From Thermodesulfobacteriota bacterium (GTDB lineage: Bacteria > Desulfobacterota > DSM-4660 > Desulfatiglandales > Desulfatiglandaceae), in the NCBI GenBank assembly GCA_028278625.1, contig JANQDY010000223.1:1-64000 (forward strand): DNA of 64,000 nt. Reading direction: 5' to 3'. Below are positions 44,399-52,852 of the stretch, piece by piece. The notes beneath the pieces are model-generated. The model was not told the DNA's origin, did not search any database, and saw only the letters and a list, made by a program, of their open reading frames with translations. The position numbers were made by a program, and so were the translations under genes. How positions within the stretch are numbered: position 1 is the first letter of the stretch; every line of letters begins with the position of its first letter.

Positions 44399-46870
44399 CT
44401 ATGCCTTGGTTAACGTCACTGGCGTCTTCCACCAGAGCGGGTATCCGCTGACCGGATCATTTAAAGCCTTGACGATATTGTTCGGATTAACACCTTTATC
44501 TTTCTGGTATTCATCATAAGCCGTGTGACCAAATCCAAGGGGCATATAGACCATTCCTGGCATCGCTCCCTCAAAAAGGTCTATTCTCACCTGCAGCTTT
44601 CCTTCCGGTGACGCGACAACCGCCCGATCTCCCTGCTTTAGTTTGTATTTTGCCGCTGTTTCGGGGTTTATGGCCGCAAAGGATTCCTTTTTCAAAAGCT
44701 GTGTGTCAAAAATGGTCTTGTACAAGAAGGGGGGTGATGGAATCCATCCGCCTGAGAGATTGATCATCTCATAGGGAACCATGAAAAGCGGATACTTGGA
44801 GCGATCCACACCCAGTTTGGGTGCCTCGTAGTGCCCCATAAACGCTTCCGTACCGGCAACGCCAATTCCCATCTGGTCAAGGGCCGCTTTTAGAGAAGAC
44901 TGTGCCGCCCCATCGGCAACTGCCCGCTCAAGTTTCTGGCTGACAAACTCAAACTTTCCACTGGGTGTTTCAAAAACACCCTGCAACGATTTGGCGAGTG
45001 TTACCGGCTTGAACCACATGCCGCCCGCTGTCATCGCTTCCCACATTTCGTCAAAGGAATCGTAAGAGGGTTTCTCTGCGTTTCCGAGGGGCTTAAATCT
45101 CCAAGCGGGCTTTGAAGGATCGTAACGGACGAGTCCGTCACCCGCCTCAAAGAGCCCGTTTGCTCGAAGCTTGAGCACTTCTTCAAAGTCTTCCCATGGA
45201 AATGCGCTGCCCGTGTCATCCCCTATTGCCTTTGAAAGGGAAATAACCACATCGCCCGTGTTTCGTGTATTGTTGATCGGTTCGATCACCGGTCTTGAAA
45301 GCCCGTAAAGGGGATATTGCAGACCCACGGGCCAGACAACGTCTTCCATCTTCTCAAGATAGCTATGGTCCGGCAGGATCAGATCCGCCATATTGGCTGT
45401 TTCATCACGGTACGGGGAAAAACTCACTATGAACGGGATCTTTTCCAAAGCGTTCTTGAAACCGCCCCCGTCAGGCACGGTAAAGAACGGATTTGCGGAA
45501 AAAACGAGCAGGGTATCGATGGGAGATTTGTCACTACCGTTAATGGCGGCGGCAAAACGGTTGATAAGGCTTTGGCTGAACGGATAGGCTGTCGTTCCAG
45601 CACCATCTAGACGCGGCTTTTCAAGGCCTATGGCCGCCATGTCATCGGGTTCGAAGTCGGGCAGGGGTGAAAGGGGCACTGGATCGGGAAGGAGCACTCC
45701 ACCCGGTTTGTTGATCCTTCCTAAGACGGCGTTAAGGCTTTGAACCGCCATAAATTCATAGAGGCTGCCGTTGAGATTGTTCTTCCCCTTTCCATAGACG
45801 GCCACGGGTGCCTTCGCCTTGCTGAATTCGTCCGCCAAGGCCAGAACCGTTTTGGCATCCACTCCGGTAATTCCCTCCACCTGGGCGGGGGAGTACTTTT
45901 CGGAAACAATCCTTTTGAAACCCGGGCGCTGTTTGCCGTCCGGTGACGTCAGGTCATCATAGCCGTAGGTGAAGCCTTTAAGAAACTGCTCGTCCACGCG
46001 CCCTTTCTTCATAAGAACATGGGCGATTCCCAGTGCCAGAGCGCCATCGGTTCCGGGTTTGGGAGCCACCCAGAAGCCCGCTTTGGAAGCCGTATTGGAT
46101 GCCCTTGATTCAATCTGGACCACTTTCGTTTTTCGCTTGGTTGGATTGCCGTCATGCCACATGCTCCAGGCGTTCATGACCCGGCCCGGAGCGCCCCACC
46201 CTTCCAGCAACCCGCATCCGAAACTCAATATAAAATCGGAATTTTCCAGATCGTAGGCAGTGGGCCCGGGCTTTCCCGTCATCAGCAGATTGCCCATCTG
46301 ATAGGTATCCGTAATGGTGCTGGGCTTCACATAGTTGGGGCTGCCAACGGCCCGCATGAATCTTTCAATGAGCAGACTGGTGGTCGTATTGGCAAAATTT
46401 CCGTCGATGGCCCCTAAAGCCTCAGGCGTTCCGGATTTCCGCAGGTCGGAGATGCGGCCCGCCAGTATGTCATAGGCTTCCCCCCAAGAGATATTCACAA
46501 ACTCCCCGGCACCTCTTGCGCCGGCGCGTTTCATGGGACCCGGAAACCGCATATCGTCATCGTAGAGCAGTTGAAGACCACCCATTCCCACGGGGCAGAT
46601 ACCGCCTGGGTTAACGGGATAATCGGTGCGTCCTTCGATTTTGACCGCCCGTTCCGCCACCTTTCTCACGAAAATACCGCACCCGCCGGGGCAGAGGTTG
46701 CAAATGGTGTTCTCTTCGGTCACCTCTCCCGTGTCTGGAACAGGTACCCAAGGCCAATTCTGGGTCCATATGGCGGCATCATCCGTAAACTTCCAGGGTA
46801 GCGGCGTGACCTGAATTCCCACAACTCCGCCAAGAGCAGCTGCGATGAAGTTTCTTCTGCTTATTTTCAT
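44399..46870 (-). CDS. qrcB: Molybdopterin-oxidoreductase-like subunit QrcB
   Basis: An 823-residue protein of the molybdopterin oxidoreductase superfamily; characterised QrcB lacks the Mo cofactor and mainly scaffolds FeS clusters. The N-terminus has a twin-arginine signal (SRRNFIAAALGG), so the subunit is periplasmic. A 4Fe-4S motif CNLCPGGCGIFV occurs near residue 57. ATG 46870 is chosen: it places the Tat motif at the very start and has AAGGGGAAG about 9 bases before. An upstream ATG (46954) would overlap qrcA and bury the signal. Catalytic-residue loss cannot be judged by eye. Confidence 0.9.
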   Translation of the reverse strand: MKISRRNFIAAALGGVVGIQVTPLPWKFTDDAAIWTQNWPWVPVPDTGEVTEENTICNLCPGGCGIFVRKVAERAVKIEGRTDYPVNPGGICPVGMGGLQLLYDDDMRFPGPMKRAGARGAGEFVNISWGEAYDILAGRISDLRKSGTPEALGAIDGNFANTTTSLLIERFMRAVGSPNYVKPSTITDTYQMGNLLMTGKPGPTAYDLENSDFILSFGCGLLEGWGAPGRVMNAWSMWHDGNPTKRKTKVVQIESRASNTASKAGFWVAPKPGTDGALALGIAHVLMKKGRVDEQFLKGFTYGYDDLTSPDGKQRPGFKRIVSEKYSPAQVEGITGVDAKTVLALADEFSKAKAPVAVYGKGKNNLNGSLYEFMAVQSLNAVLGRINKPGGVLLPDPVPLSPLPDFEPDDMAAIGLEKPRLDGAGTTAYPFSQSLINRFAAAINGSDKSPIDTLLVFSANPFFTVPDGGGFKNALEKIPFIVSFSPYRDETANMADLILPDHSYLEKMEDVVWPVGLQYPLYGLSRPVIEPINNTRNTGDVVISLSKAIGDDTGSAFPWEDFEEVLKLRANGLFEAGDGLVRYDPSKPAWRFKPLGNAEKPSYDSFDEMWEAMTAGGMWFKPVTLAKSLQGVFETPSGKFEFVSQKLERAVADGAAQSSLKAALDQMGIGVAGTEAFMGHYEAPKLGVDRSKYPLFMVPYEMINLSGGWIPSPPFLYKTIFDTQLLKKESFAAINPETAAKYKLKQGDRAVVASPEGKLQVRIDLFEGAMPGMVYMPLGFGHTAYDEYQKDKGVNPNNIVKALNDPVSGYPLWWKTPVTLTKA

Positions 46871-46883
46871 GGTCATCTTCCCC

Positions 46884-47600
46884 TTATTTGTGACAAACGA
46901 AACAGGCGTTGTTCTGTTTCTGTCCCTTTTCCGTGTGGCATCGGGCACAGTCATCCATCTTCATGCGGTCCGCATAGGTCTTGTTCCAATAGATCCCTGA
47001 AATATTCTTTCCCCATATTTCCTGACTGTATCCGGTTAAGCGGTTTTCAACGTACAACGGCAGCTTTTCGTTACTTGCAAAATCGCCGTGGCAGGTGGCA
47101 CATTCGATCTCCCCCATTTTCACATGGGCAATGTGGGAGAAATAGACACAGTCGGGTTGCTTTGAATACACGAACCATGGAATCTCTTTTTCAGGTTCAA
47201 CGTAGTCCACCATAAACGCTTTTTCTTCCGGTGTTTCCCCCAGGGGAGATTCGGGATCATCGTGACATTCCGTACATTTCTCCAGTTTCGGAATGCCCGA
47301 AAAGGTCCCGTCATCCCGAAACCAGTGGCAGCTCTCGCATTTTTCTTCGAGGGTCTCCCCTTCAATGCCGTCCACAATCTCTGAATCAAGGTGCAGCGCA
47401 TGATTGAAATTTATGGGCTGCGGTTGTTTGGAATAGAGCAGTGCGGGGAATATGGCCCAACCTATAATCAGCGCAATGATCAGGCCCACAAGAAAAAAGC
47501 TGATGTCCTGAACAGCGAGATTGAGGTTGATCCACTTGGGGACCAGGTCGCCAATTGACGGCCGGTCTCCGCTCTCGGCGGAATTTGATTGGTTTTTCAT
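46884..47600 (-). CDS. qrcA: Multiheme cytochrome c subunit QrcA
   Basis: A 238-residue membrane-anchored cytochrome: one N-terminal helix (about 33-57), then a periplasmic domain. Five CxxCH motifs are visible (CESCH, CTECH, CATCH, CARCH, CFVCH), each with FNHALH/FSHIAH-type distal-ligand motifs of the cytochrome c3/c7 kind. Characterised QrcA is described as hexaheme; here a sixth canonical site is not seen, only an isolated C-V-Y-F-S-H. QrcA accepts electrons from periplasmic type I cytochrome c3. ATG 47600 has GAGG 9 bases upstream; a longer frame starts inside the leader. Confidence 0.9.
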   Translation of the reverse strand: MKNQSNSAESGDRPSIGDLVPKWINLNLAVQDISFFLVGLIIALIIGWAIFPALLYSKQPQPINFNHALHLDSEIVDGIEGETLEEKCESCHWFRDDGTFSGIPKLEKCTECHDDPESPLGETPEEKAFMVDYVEPEKEIPWFVYSKQPDCVYFSHIAHVKMGEIECATCHGDFASNEKLPLYVENRLTGYSQEIWGKNISGIYWNKTYADRMKMDDCARCHTEKGQKQNNACFVCHK

Positions 47601-47661
47601 GGTTGTAAGCCTCTTGGATCCGGTTGTGGTTTGAAAAAAATAAGGGGCCAACAGTTTCGCG

Positions 47662-47691
47662 TATGTACCTGATTGCGCCTCATTTTGTCAA
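47662..47691 (-). promoter_or_regulatory. Candidate promoter of the qrc operon
   Basis: On the minus strand TTGACA (47691-47686) is followed after 18 bp by TACATA (47667-47662). The predicted start gives a leader of about 55 bases before qrcA. The -35 is perfect and the -10 is weak. Confidence 0.5.
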
Positions 47692-47769
47692 GTGAAAAAC
47701 TGCACACCCCTTAAAACCAAGCCTCTTATACCGCACACTTTAAATCAGACCACCCCAAAAAAGGGTGAA

Positions 47770-47955
47770 CTAGATCCTTCTGATTTTTTTCCGTCGTCTT
47801 TTGGCGGCCTTGGCCTGTTTCTTCTTTTTCTGCACACTCGGCTTGTCATAAAACCGCCGCTCTTTGATTTCTGAAAAGAACCCTTCTTTTGTCAATTTCC
47901 TTTTCAGATCCTTGATTGCTTTTTCGATCTGATTATCACGTACAATTACTTTCAT
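47770..47955 (-). CDS. rpsU: 30S ribosomal protein bS21
   Basis: A 61-residue very basic protein, MKVIVRDNQIEKAIKDLKRK followed by the SEIKERRFYDKPSV motif and a Lys/Arg-rich tail, matching bS21, which binds the 30S subunit near the mRNA anti-Shine-Dalgarno. The Shine-Dalgarno is GACGAGG. It lies downstream of a terminator-like hairpin and a small ORF, so its expression may depend on read-through. The qrc promoter follows after a short gap. Confidence 0.95.
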   Translation of the reverse strand: MKVIVRDNQIEKAIKDLKRKLTKEGFFSEIKERRFYDKPSVQKKKKQAKAAKRRRKKIRRI

Positions 47956-47989
47956 AGAGACATAACCTCGTCCTTTAAATTCCTTTGGT

Positions 47990-48028
47990 AAAAAAAAAGC
48001 ACCTCCTAATCAGGTAGAGATGCTTTTT
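47990..48028 (-). terminator. Intrinsic terminator upstream of rpsU
   Basis: On the minus strand AAAAAGCATCTC pairs with GAGGTGCTTTTT (12 bp, one G-U), followed by a run of nine Ts (47998-47990). The element is nearly symmetric and could also end plus-strand transcripts. It sits between the small ORF at 48085-48219 and rpsU, so it would act as an attenuator for rpsU. Confidence 0.75.
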
Positions 48029-48084
48029 GCCGCCTTCAACAGCGGATCAATTCAGATTCTTCACCATCTGTTATGTGGGTACCG

Positions 48085-48219
48085 TCACATCGATATCGTT
48101 TCCACCTGTTGAATATGCGATGAATGTTCAAAAGCTCTCTTATCTGTGGAGGGGATGCAGCATCTGCCGGGACCGCAGGGCCAGGGAACAATATATTCAA
48201 CGGTTATACCTACGGCCAT
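48085..48219 (-). CDS. 44-residue small ORF upstream of rpsU
   Basis: The frame starts with ATG 48219 behind AAGGGGGTGATT, nearly the full complement of the 16S rRNA 3' end, six bases upstream. The peptide begins MAVGITVEYIVPWPCGPG, contains C15, C20 and C21, and ends in a polar tail (HSSHIQQVETISM). It lies under its own promoter and before a terminator, so a short separate transcript is expected. It may be a genuine small protein or a leader peptide controlling rpsU. No family is recognised. The coding claim rests on the ribosome-binding site and gene context, not homology. Confidence 0.6.
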   Translation of the reverse strand: MAVGITVEYIVPWPCGPGRCCIPSTDKRAFEHSSHIQQVETISM

Positions 48220-48271
48220 AATGAATCACCCCCTTTACGAATATTGCTTCCTTCATTTCATTTAGCGCGCC

Positions 48272-48300
48272 AGTTTACCGCCAAATGAAATCCTTGTCAA
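48272..48300 (-). promoter_or_regulatory. Sigma70-like promoter of the small ORF and rpsU
   Basis: On the minus strand perfect TTGACA (48300-48295), 17 bp, then TAAACT (48277-48272). Transcription should start near 48265, about 45 bases before the small ORF ATG. One of the best sigma70-like sequences in the window. Confidence 0.7.
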
Positions 48301-48319
48301 TCCTTTTCCTTCAAAGATC

Positions 48320-49711
48320 CTATTTTCGGCGGGAGAGTTTGGCCACAGCTTCAATGTGGTAGGTATTCGGGAACATGTCAACCGGCTGTATTTCATTCAG
48401 TTCGTACCTCTCGGCCATCATTTCCAGATCCCTGGCAAGGGTTGCGGGATTACACGAGACATATACGATTCGGTCCGGGCCCATGTCCATCGTTTCCGCC
48501 AGAACGTCCTTGTGCATCCCCGCACGCGGCGGGTCAATGATGACGAGATCCGGCCTAAATCCGATCTGCCCAAGCTTTTCCCGTATATCACCACATATGA
48601 ACCGACAATTATGAACGCCGTTTTCCTGGGCATTCCTTCCTGCATCCGCCGTTGCACTTTCACTGATCTCTATGCCCGTTACAGTGCGAACCCGGTTCGA
48701 CAGAAATATGGGGATGGTTCCCGTCCCGCTGTAAAGGTCGAGGACCCGTTCTGTTCCTTTTGGATCGGCATAACGAAGGACCTGTTCATACAATTTCAGA
48801 GCGGCGCTTGTGTTGGTCTGAAAAAAGGAGTTTGCCGACACCCGGAAGCTGTAAGGGCCGATTTTGTCCTTAATAAAGCCATCTCCCACCAGTACTTTTT
48901 CTTTTTCTCCAACGGCAATGGCAGCTTTTCGCCTGGTGATATTATTGACAAAGGTCTTTATGCGGGAAAACTTGCTGCAAAGGAGGTGTGCCAGAGGTTG
49001 TATGGTTGCCTCATCATCTTCGGAGGTCACAAGGTTCACCATCCAATGATCAAAGGCCTTCGAATGCCGAATGGTCAAATACCGCCAGTAGCCTTCATGG
49101 CTTTTCAGACCGTAAACCGGTGAACTGGATTTTCTGACATACCGCCCGATCTCATTTAGAATTTCGTTTCCCGTCTGTTGCTGAAGAAGACAGGTTTGCA
49201 TGTCTATGACTTTATGATAGGTTCCCGGAACGTGAAGACCCAGCGCAAAATCCCCGCCCTCTCCTTTTAAATGCAGTTCATGGGGAAGATACCAACGCCT
49301 GTCGGAAAAAGAAAACTCCATCTTGTTTCTGTATCCGAAGACATTCGACGAAGGCAAGAGGGGCCGAACCAATACGTCTTTCATGCCGGCGATATGTTCA
49401 AGCGGTTCTTTCACATGTTCTCTTTTGAAAACCAATTGTTTGTCATAGCTCACATGCTGCCACTGGCAACCGCCACAGTAACCCGCGTAAGGACATGGCG
49501 CATCAACGCGATCACAGGATGCATCGAGCAATTCCATGAGGGTCGCCTCTGCATAATCTTTCTTTTTCTTGGTCACTTTGGCAAGGACCCTATCCCCGGG
49601 AACAGTCCCCCGTACAAAGATGACAAACCCATCCAAGCGCGCAATGCCCCGGCCCCCATATGCCATTTTCTCAATAATCAGCTCAACTGTGTGTCCCTTT
49701 TTTAATTTCAT
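48320..49711 (-). CDS. rlmD: 23S rRNA (uracil-5-)-methyltransferase, RlmD/RumA family
   Basis: A 463-residue SAM enzyme. An N-terminal TRAM domain (about 1-60) is followed by the 4Fe-4S cysteines C66, C73, C79 and C82. The C-terminal methyltransferase has LDLYSGTGTIPI, IDPPRAGMHKDVL and the catalytic SCNPATLARD motif. The RumA/RlmD class methylates U1939 (or U747) of 23S rRNA; target specificity cannot be read by eye. The ATG start lacks a clear Shine-Dalgarno. Confidence 0.88.
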   Translation of the reverse strand: MKLKKGHTVELIIEKMAYGGRGIARLDGFVIFVRGTVPGDRVLAKVTKKKKDYAEATLMELLDASCDRVDAPCPYAGYCGGCQWQHVSYDKQLVFKREHVKEPLEHIAGMKDVLVRPLLPSSNVFGYRNKMEFSFSDRRWYLPHELHLKGEGGDFALGLHVPGTYHKVIDMQTCLLQQQTGNEILNEIGRYVRKSSSPVYGLKSHEGYWRYLTIRHSKAFDHWMVNLVTSEDDEATIQPLAHLLCSKFSRIKTFVNNITRRKAAIAVGEKEKVLVGDGFIKDKIGPYSFRVSANSFFQTNTSAALKLYEQVLRYADPKGTERVLDLYSGTGTIPIFLSNRVRTVTGIEISESATADAGRNAQENGVHNCRFICGDIREKLGQIGFRPDLVIIDPPRAGMHKDVLAETMDMGPDRIVYVSCNPATLARDLEMMAERYELNEIQPVDMFPNTYHIEAVAKLSRRK

Positions 49712-49906
49712 TGTTCTTTTGCTTCATTCACCAGGAATATCTCTCGTTCCCCGGTCCATAAAGATCACCCGATTTTTTTAATGACGAAGGATGACTTTAA
49801 TGATATCTATATCCAAAGTCAATGTCATCTGAAGCCACAAAACACCCGCTGTTTTGAGGCGTGTCTTAAGAATCGGGGTCTCTGGCAGACCTATTTTGGA
49901 GTTGCC

Positions 49907-50281
49907 ATGGAAACAGAACATCCGAAACCGACGTTGAAACCGTTGCGCATCGTTTTTTTGTTCTTGTTGATGCTTCTGGTCTCTCCTCCGCCAACCTTAT
50001 GCTCCCAGGGCGAATCGAACCAGAAAAACGACATCAACGAACGCATGGAATTGGCGCTGATCAAGGACAAAGATGTGGACGCCATTTTCATCGACGGCCA
50101 TAAATACCGTGTCGATGAATCAACCCTTATTTTTGACCCTTTAGGCAAAGAGATCCCTATTTGCGATCTCCCCGTTCCCTGTGAAGCACAGGTTGAGTTT
50201 AAAAATGTCGAAGGACTGGGACCAGTTGTTCTTCGCATTGAAGTGCGGCGGCTTCTGGAAAACACGGATAATAAAGAGTGA
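49907..50281 (+). CDS. Small exported hypothetical protein
   Basis: A 124-residue protein with a hydrophobic signal peptide (about 10-31, ending SPPPTLCS). The mature part has a compact beta pattern with IFIDGHKYRVDESTLIFDPL and a conserved-looking Cys pair (ICDLPVPCE), reminiscent of small periplasmic beta domains of unknown role. ATG 49907 is preferred because GGAG lies about 8 bases upstream and the frame before it lacks signal-peptide character. It lies between rlmD and recN. Function is unknown. Confidence 0.6.
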   Translation: METEHPKPTLKPLRIVFLFLLMLLVSPPPTLCSQGESNQKNDINERMELALIKDKDVDAIFIDGHKYRVDESTLIFDPLGKEIPICDLPVPCEAQVEFKNVEGLGPVVLRIEVRRLLENTDNKE

Positions 50282-50294
50282 TAGCCCCCAAGAG

Positions 50295-50314
50295 AGGGCG
50301 CAGGTTGGCGCCCT
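50295..50314 (+). repeat. Perfect inverted repeat between the small exported protein and recN
   Basis: AGGGCGC (50295-50301) and GCGCCCT (50308-50314) flank AGGTTG. No U-tract follows. Possible attenuator or factor-dependent terminator. No LexA-type box was seen nearby. Confidence 0.35.
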
Positions 50315-50367
50315 TCGGGAACAACCATCTGAAAGAGAAGTGAATTCCGTAGCAGCCGCCATACCAA

Positions 50368-52092
50368 ATGCTCGTCAACCTGAAAATCCGTAATTTTGCC
50401 ATTATCGATACGCTGTCACTTACCCTCAAAAGTGGCCTCATCACGCTTTCAGGCGAGACGGGCGCCGGTAAATCCATTGTCATCAATGCTTTCAGTCTGA
50501 TTCTTGGGGCAAGATCTTCGGCGGATCTGATTCGAACAGGGTGTGATAAGGCGTCCGTTGAGGCCCTTTTTCTTTTTCCCGACAATCAGGAATTGGCACA
50601 ACTGCTAAAGTCCTTGGACATTCCATTTGACCGAGAACTGACCATTAAAAGGACCATCTTCAGGGAAGGACGAAACACCATACACATCAACGGCACTTCC
50701 GTCACACTTCAAACACTGGGCCGGGTGGCCCCTCATATGGCCAGCATCTCGGGCCAGCACTCTCACCAATACCTCCTTAAGCCGGAACACTACCTATCCC
50801 TGCTCGATGCGTTCAGCGGACTCCAAGAAGAGCAGATCCATTTCAGCAGCGAGTTTGAAAAATACCAATCCCTAAAAACTGAGATTCGAGGCTGTGAAAG
50901 GCGAATATCCCAGCTTCTTGAACGCCGGGAACTGAGTGGCTTTCAATTGAAAGAGATCGAGGAGGTAGACCCTAAGCCCGGTGAAGACGAGGCCCTTGAA
51001 GAAGAGAGAATCAAATTGCAGCATGCCGAGGACCTGTTGGAAATCGCTCGAAACGGTTATGAAACACTCTATGAAAAAAGCGATGCCGTTTTTTCAGTCC
51101 TTTCCCGTTGCAGCAAGAACATCGCAAAAGGCGCTCGACTGGACAAGCGCCTGATACCCTTGTGGGAAACCTTGTCCGAGATTGAAGCCAATATTGAGGA
51201 TGTATCTTTCGGCCTCAGGGATTTTCAGGATATGGTCCTCATCGATCCCAAACGGCTCTCCCTGGTTTCAGAGAGGATCGACGCTTTGAACGGACTCAAA
51301 CGAAAATATGGTGGCGGCATCGGTGAGGTCCTTGAATTCAAGGAGAAACTAGCCTCCCGATTTGACGATCTGGCCGTGGAGAAAAAGTCTCTTGAAATCC
51401 TTATGCAGCAACAAACAGCCATTGAGGGAAACCTCATCAAAAAGGCCTCACGCCTTTCCCTGAAAAGGCGTGAGGGTGCCAAAGGATTCAAGAAGTCCCT
51501 TGAAACCGAACTGCGACAACTTCACATGAAGGAAAGCCGTTTTGAGGCTGTCTTTGAAGATATTCCGCCAAGAGCCGCCGATTCCGATGAAGAACGCCTG
51601 AAAGTACTTGGCCCCCAAGGCTTCGACCGGGTTGGCTTCATGCTTTCCACAAACCCCGGTGAGGCTTTGAAACCCATGTCAACGATCGTTTCGGGCGGTG
51701 AACTTTCCAGAATCATGCTGGCCATTAAGACCATACTGGCCAAAAACGCCTCCGTGGAGACCATTATCTTCGACGAAGTTGACGCGGGGATCAGTGGTGC
51801 CACAGCCGAGGTGGTCGGTGAAAAGCTCGCCTCTCTCTCTTCATTTCATCAGATTCTTTGTATCACGCACCTTCCTCAGATTGCCTGTCAAGGAAACAGC
51901 CATTTTCTCGCCAGGAAGGAAATTGCTGACGGGCGAACCCGCGCGACCATCACAGAACTTTCACCCGAGGGGAGAATAACGGAAATTGCCAGACTTCTGG
52001 GAGGCCGCAAGACAACCGCACATGCCACGGCCCATGCCAAAGCCATGCTGGAGGAAAAAAATCATTTCTCGTTCAATGATGACGCCAAATAG
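50368..52092 (+). CDS. recN: DNA repair protein RecN
   Basis: A 574-residue SMC-like ATPase for double-strand-break repair. Walker A is SGETGAGKS (residues 28-36), long coiled-coil arms lie between about 150 and 360, and the C-terminal head has VSGGELSRIMLAIK and IIFDEVDAGISG. The start ATG has no clear Shine-Dalgarno. It converges on the response regulator gene with an 11-bp gap. Confidence 0.95.
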   Translation: MLVNLKIRNFAIIDTLSLTLKSGLITLSGETGAGKSIVINAFSLILGARSSADLIRTGCDKASVEALFLFPDNQELAQLLKSLDIPFDRELTIKRTIFREGRNTIHINGTSVTLQTLGRVAPHMASISGQHSHQYLLKPEHYLSLLDAFSGLQEEQIHFSSEFEKYQSLKTEIRGCERRISQLLERRELSGFQLKEIEEVDPKPGEDEALEEERIKLQHAEDLLEIARNGYETLYEKSDAVFSVLSRCSKNIAKGARLDKRLIPLWETLSEIEANIEDVSFGLRDFQDMVLIDPKRLSLVSERIDALNGLKRKYGGGIGEVLEFKEKLASRFDDLAVEKKSLEILMQQQTAIEGNLIKKASRLSLKRREGAKGFKKSLETELRQLHMKESRFEAVFEDIPPRAADSDEERLKVLGPQGFDRVGFMLSTNPGEALKPMSTIVSGGELSRIMLAIKTILAKNASVETIIFDEVDAGISGATAEVVGEKLASLSSFHQILCITHLPQIACQGNSHFLARKEIADGRTRATITELSPEGRITEIARLLGGRKTTAHATAHAKAMLEEKNHFSFNDDAK

Positions 52093-52103
52093 GGACTTCG
52101 GGG

Positions 52104-52583
52104 TCAGGTTGGATTCCGTCTACTGATAAGAATGTTCAAAGACCGGTTCCAGCGTTCAATCCTGAGAACCGTGTGTTCCAGCACTTCCAAAAGCACGTCT
52201 TTCTTAAGGGGTTTCAGCAGGAAATCACTTGCACCACCGTCCAGTGCGTCCACAAGGTCATCGAGATCATCTGAAACGGTGATGACGATCACCTGCACAC
52301 GGTTGTTATACCTGGCTTTTATCTTGTGAAGCAGATCTATACCACTGATGCCCGGCATTTTCAAATCCGTCACCACAATCACGAAATTCTCTTTTTCAAG
52401 GCGATCCAGGGCCTCCTCGCCGGAAAAGACCGAGGTGACATTCCAGTCCGCCAGGTACTTGCGCATTACCTGGTGAATGATGGGATCATCATCAACGAAA
52501 AGAATGGGGGTATCAGGATTCTGAACAGGACTTTTATCCCGCCTGCTCAGCCTCCCCTGGTTTTTTTGCCACAGCTTAGCCAT
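52104..52583 (-). CDS. Orphan single-domain response regulator
   Basis: A 159-residue protein: a 24-residue basic tail, then a receiver domain with D31-D32-D33, phosphoacceptor D73 (TDLKMPG) and a late LKPL motif, then a short C-terminal helix. No output domain is present. It is transcribed toward recN and is not next to a kinase. The Shine-Dalgarno GAGGGAG lies before the ATG. Role is unknown. Confidence 0.85.
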   Translation of the reverse strand: MAKLWQKNQGRLSRRDKSPVQNPDTPILFVDDDPIIHQVMRKYLADWNVTSVFSGEEALDRLEKENFVIVVTDLKMPGISGIDLLHKIKARYNNRVQVIVITVSDDLDDLVDALDGGASDFLLKPLKKDVLLEVLEHTVLRIERWNRSLNILISRRNPT

Positions 52584-52765
52584 TCTTCTACCACTCCCTC
52601 ATTGATATGGTCACCTTCCGATGAGATAAATGCCCTTTTTTCAAGTCAATAGACTCTATTTTGTTCCATGGAAATCCTGTTGTGTCAAGCGTTTTTTCAA
52701 ATGAACAACGACTGATTCTTCCCAATGGGCAAATTTCGTCCATGAAGACGCTTTTGCTTTTTTCT

Positions 52766-52795
52766 TTGACTTGAAGATCGGTTCCTCAATATATT
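52766..52795 (+). promoter_or_regulatory. Candidate promoter of dnaJ
   Basis: TTGACT (52766-52771), 18 bp, then TATATT (52790-52795), about 60 bases before the dnaJ ATG. A CTTGAA beginning at 52770 resembles a sigma32 -35, but spacing to any CCCC-type -10 is wrong. Confidence 0.45.
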
Positions 52796-52852
52796 ATTCA
52801 AGAATCATCTTTATCCTTTTCCAAATTCAAATTCATTAATTGGGATCGATTT

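Noticed and set aside
46871..46954. Upstream extension of qrcB
   Set aside because: It would overlap qrcA and put 28 residues before the Tat motif.
48356..49123. Plus-strand open frame of 255 codons
   Set aside because: Antisense to the rlmD-type gene, whose motifs are intact; no ribosome site.
52770..52795. Sigma32-type promoter before dnaJ
   Set aside because: CTTGAA is present, but the distance to a CCCCAT-like element is too short; a sigma70 reading fits better.
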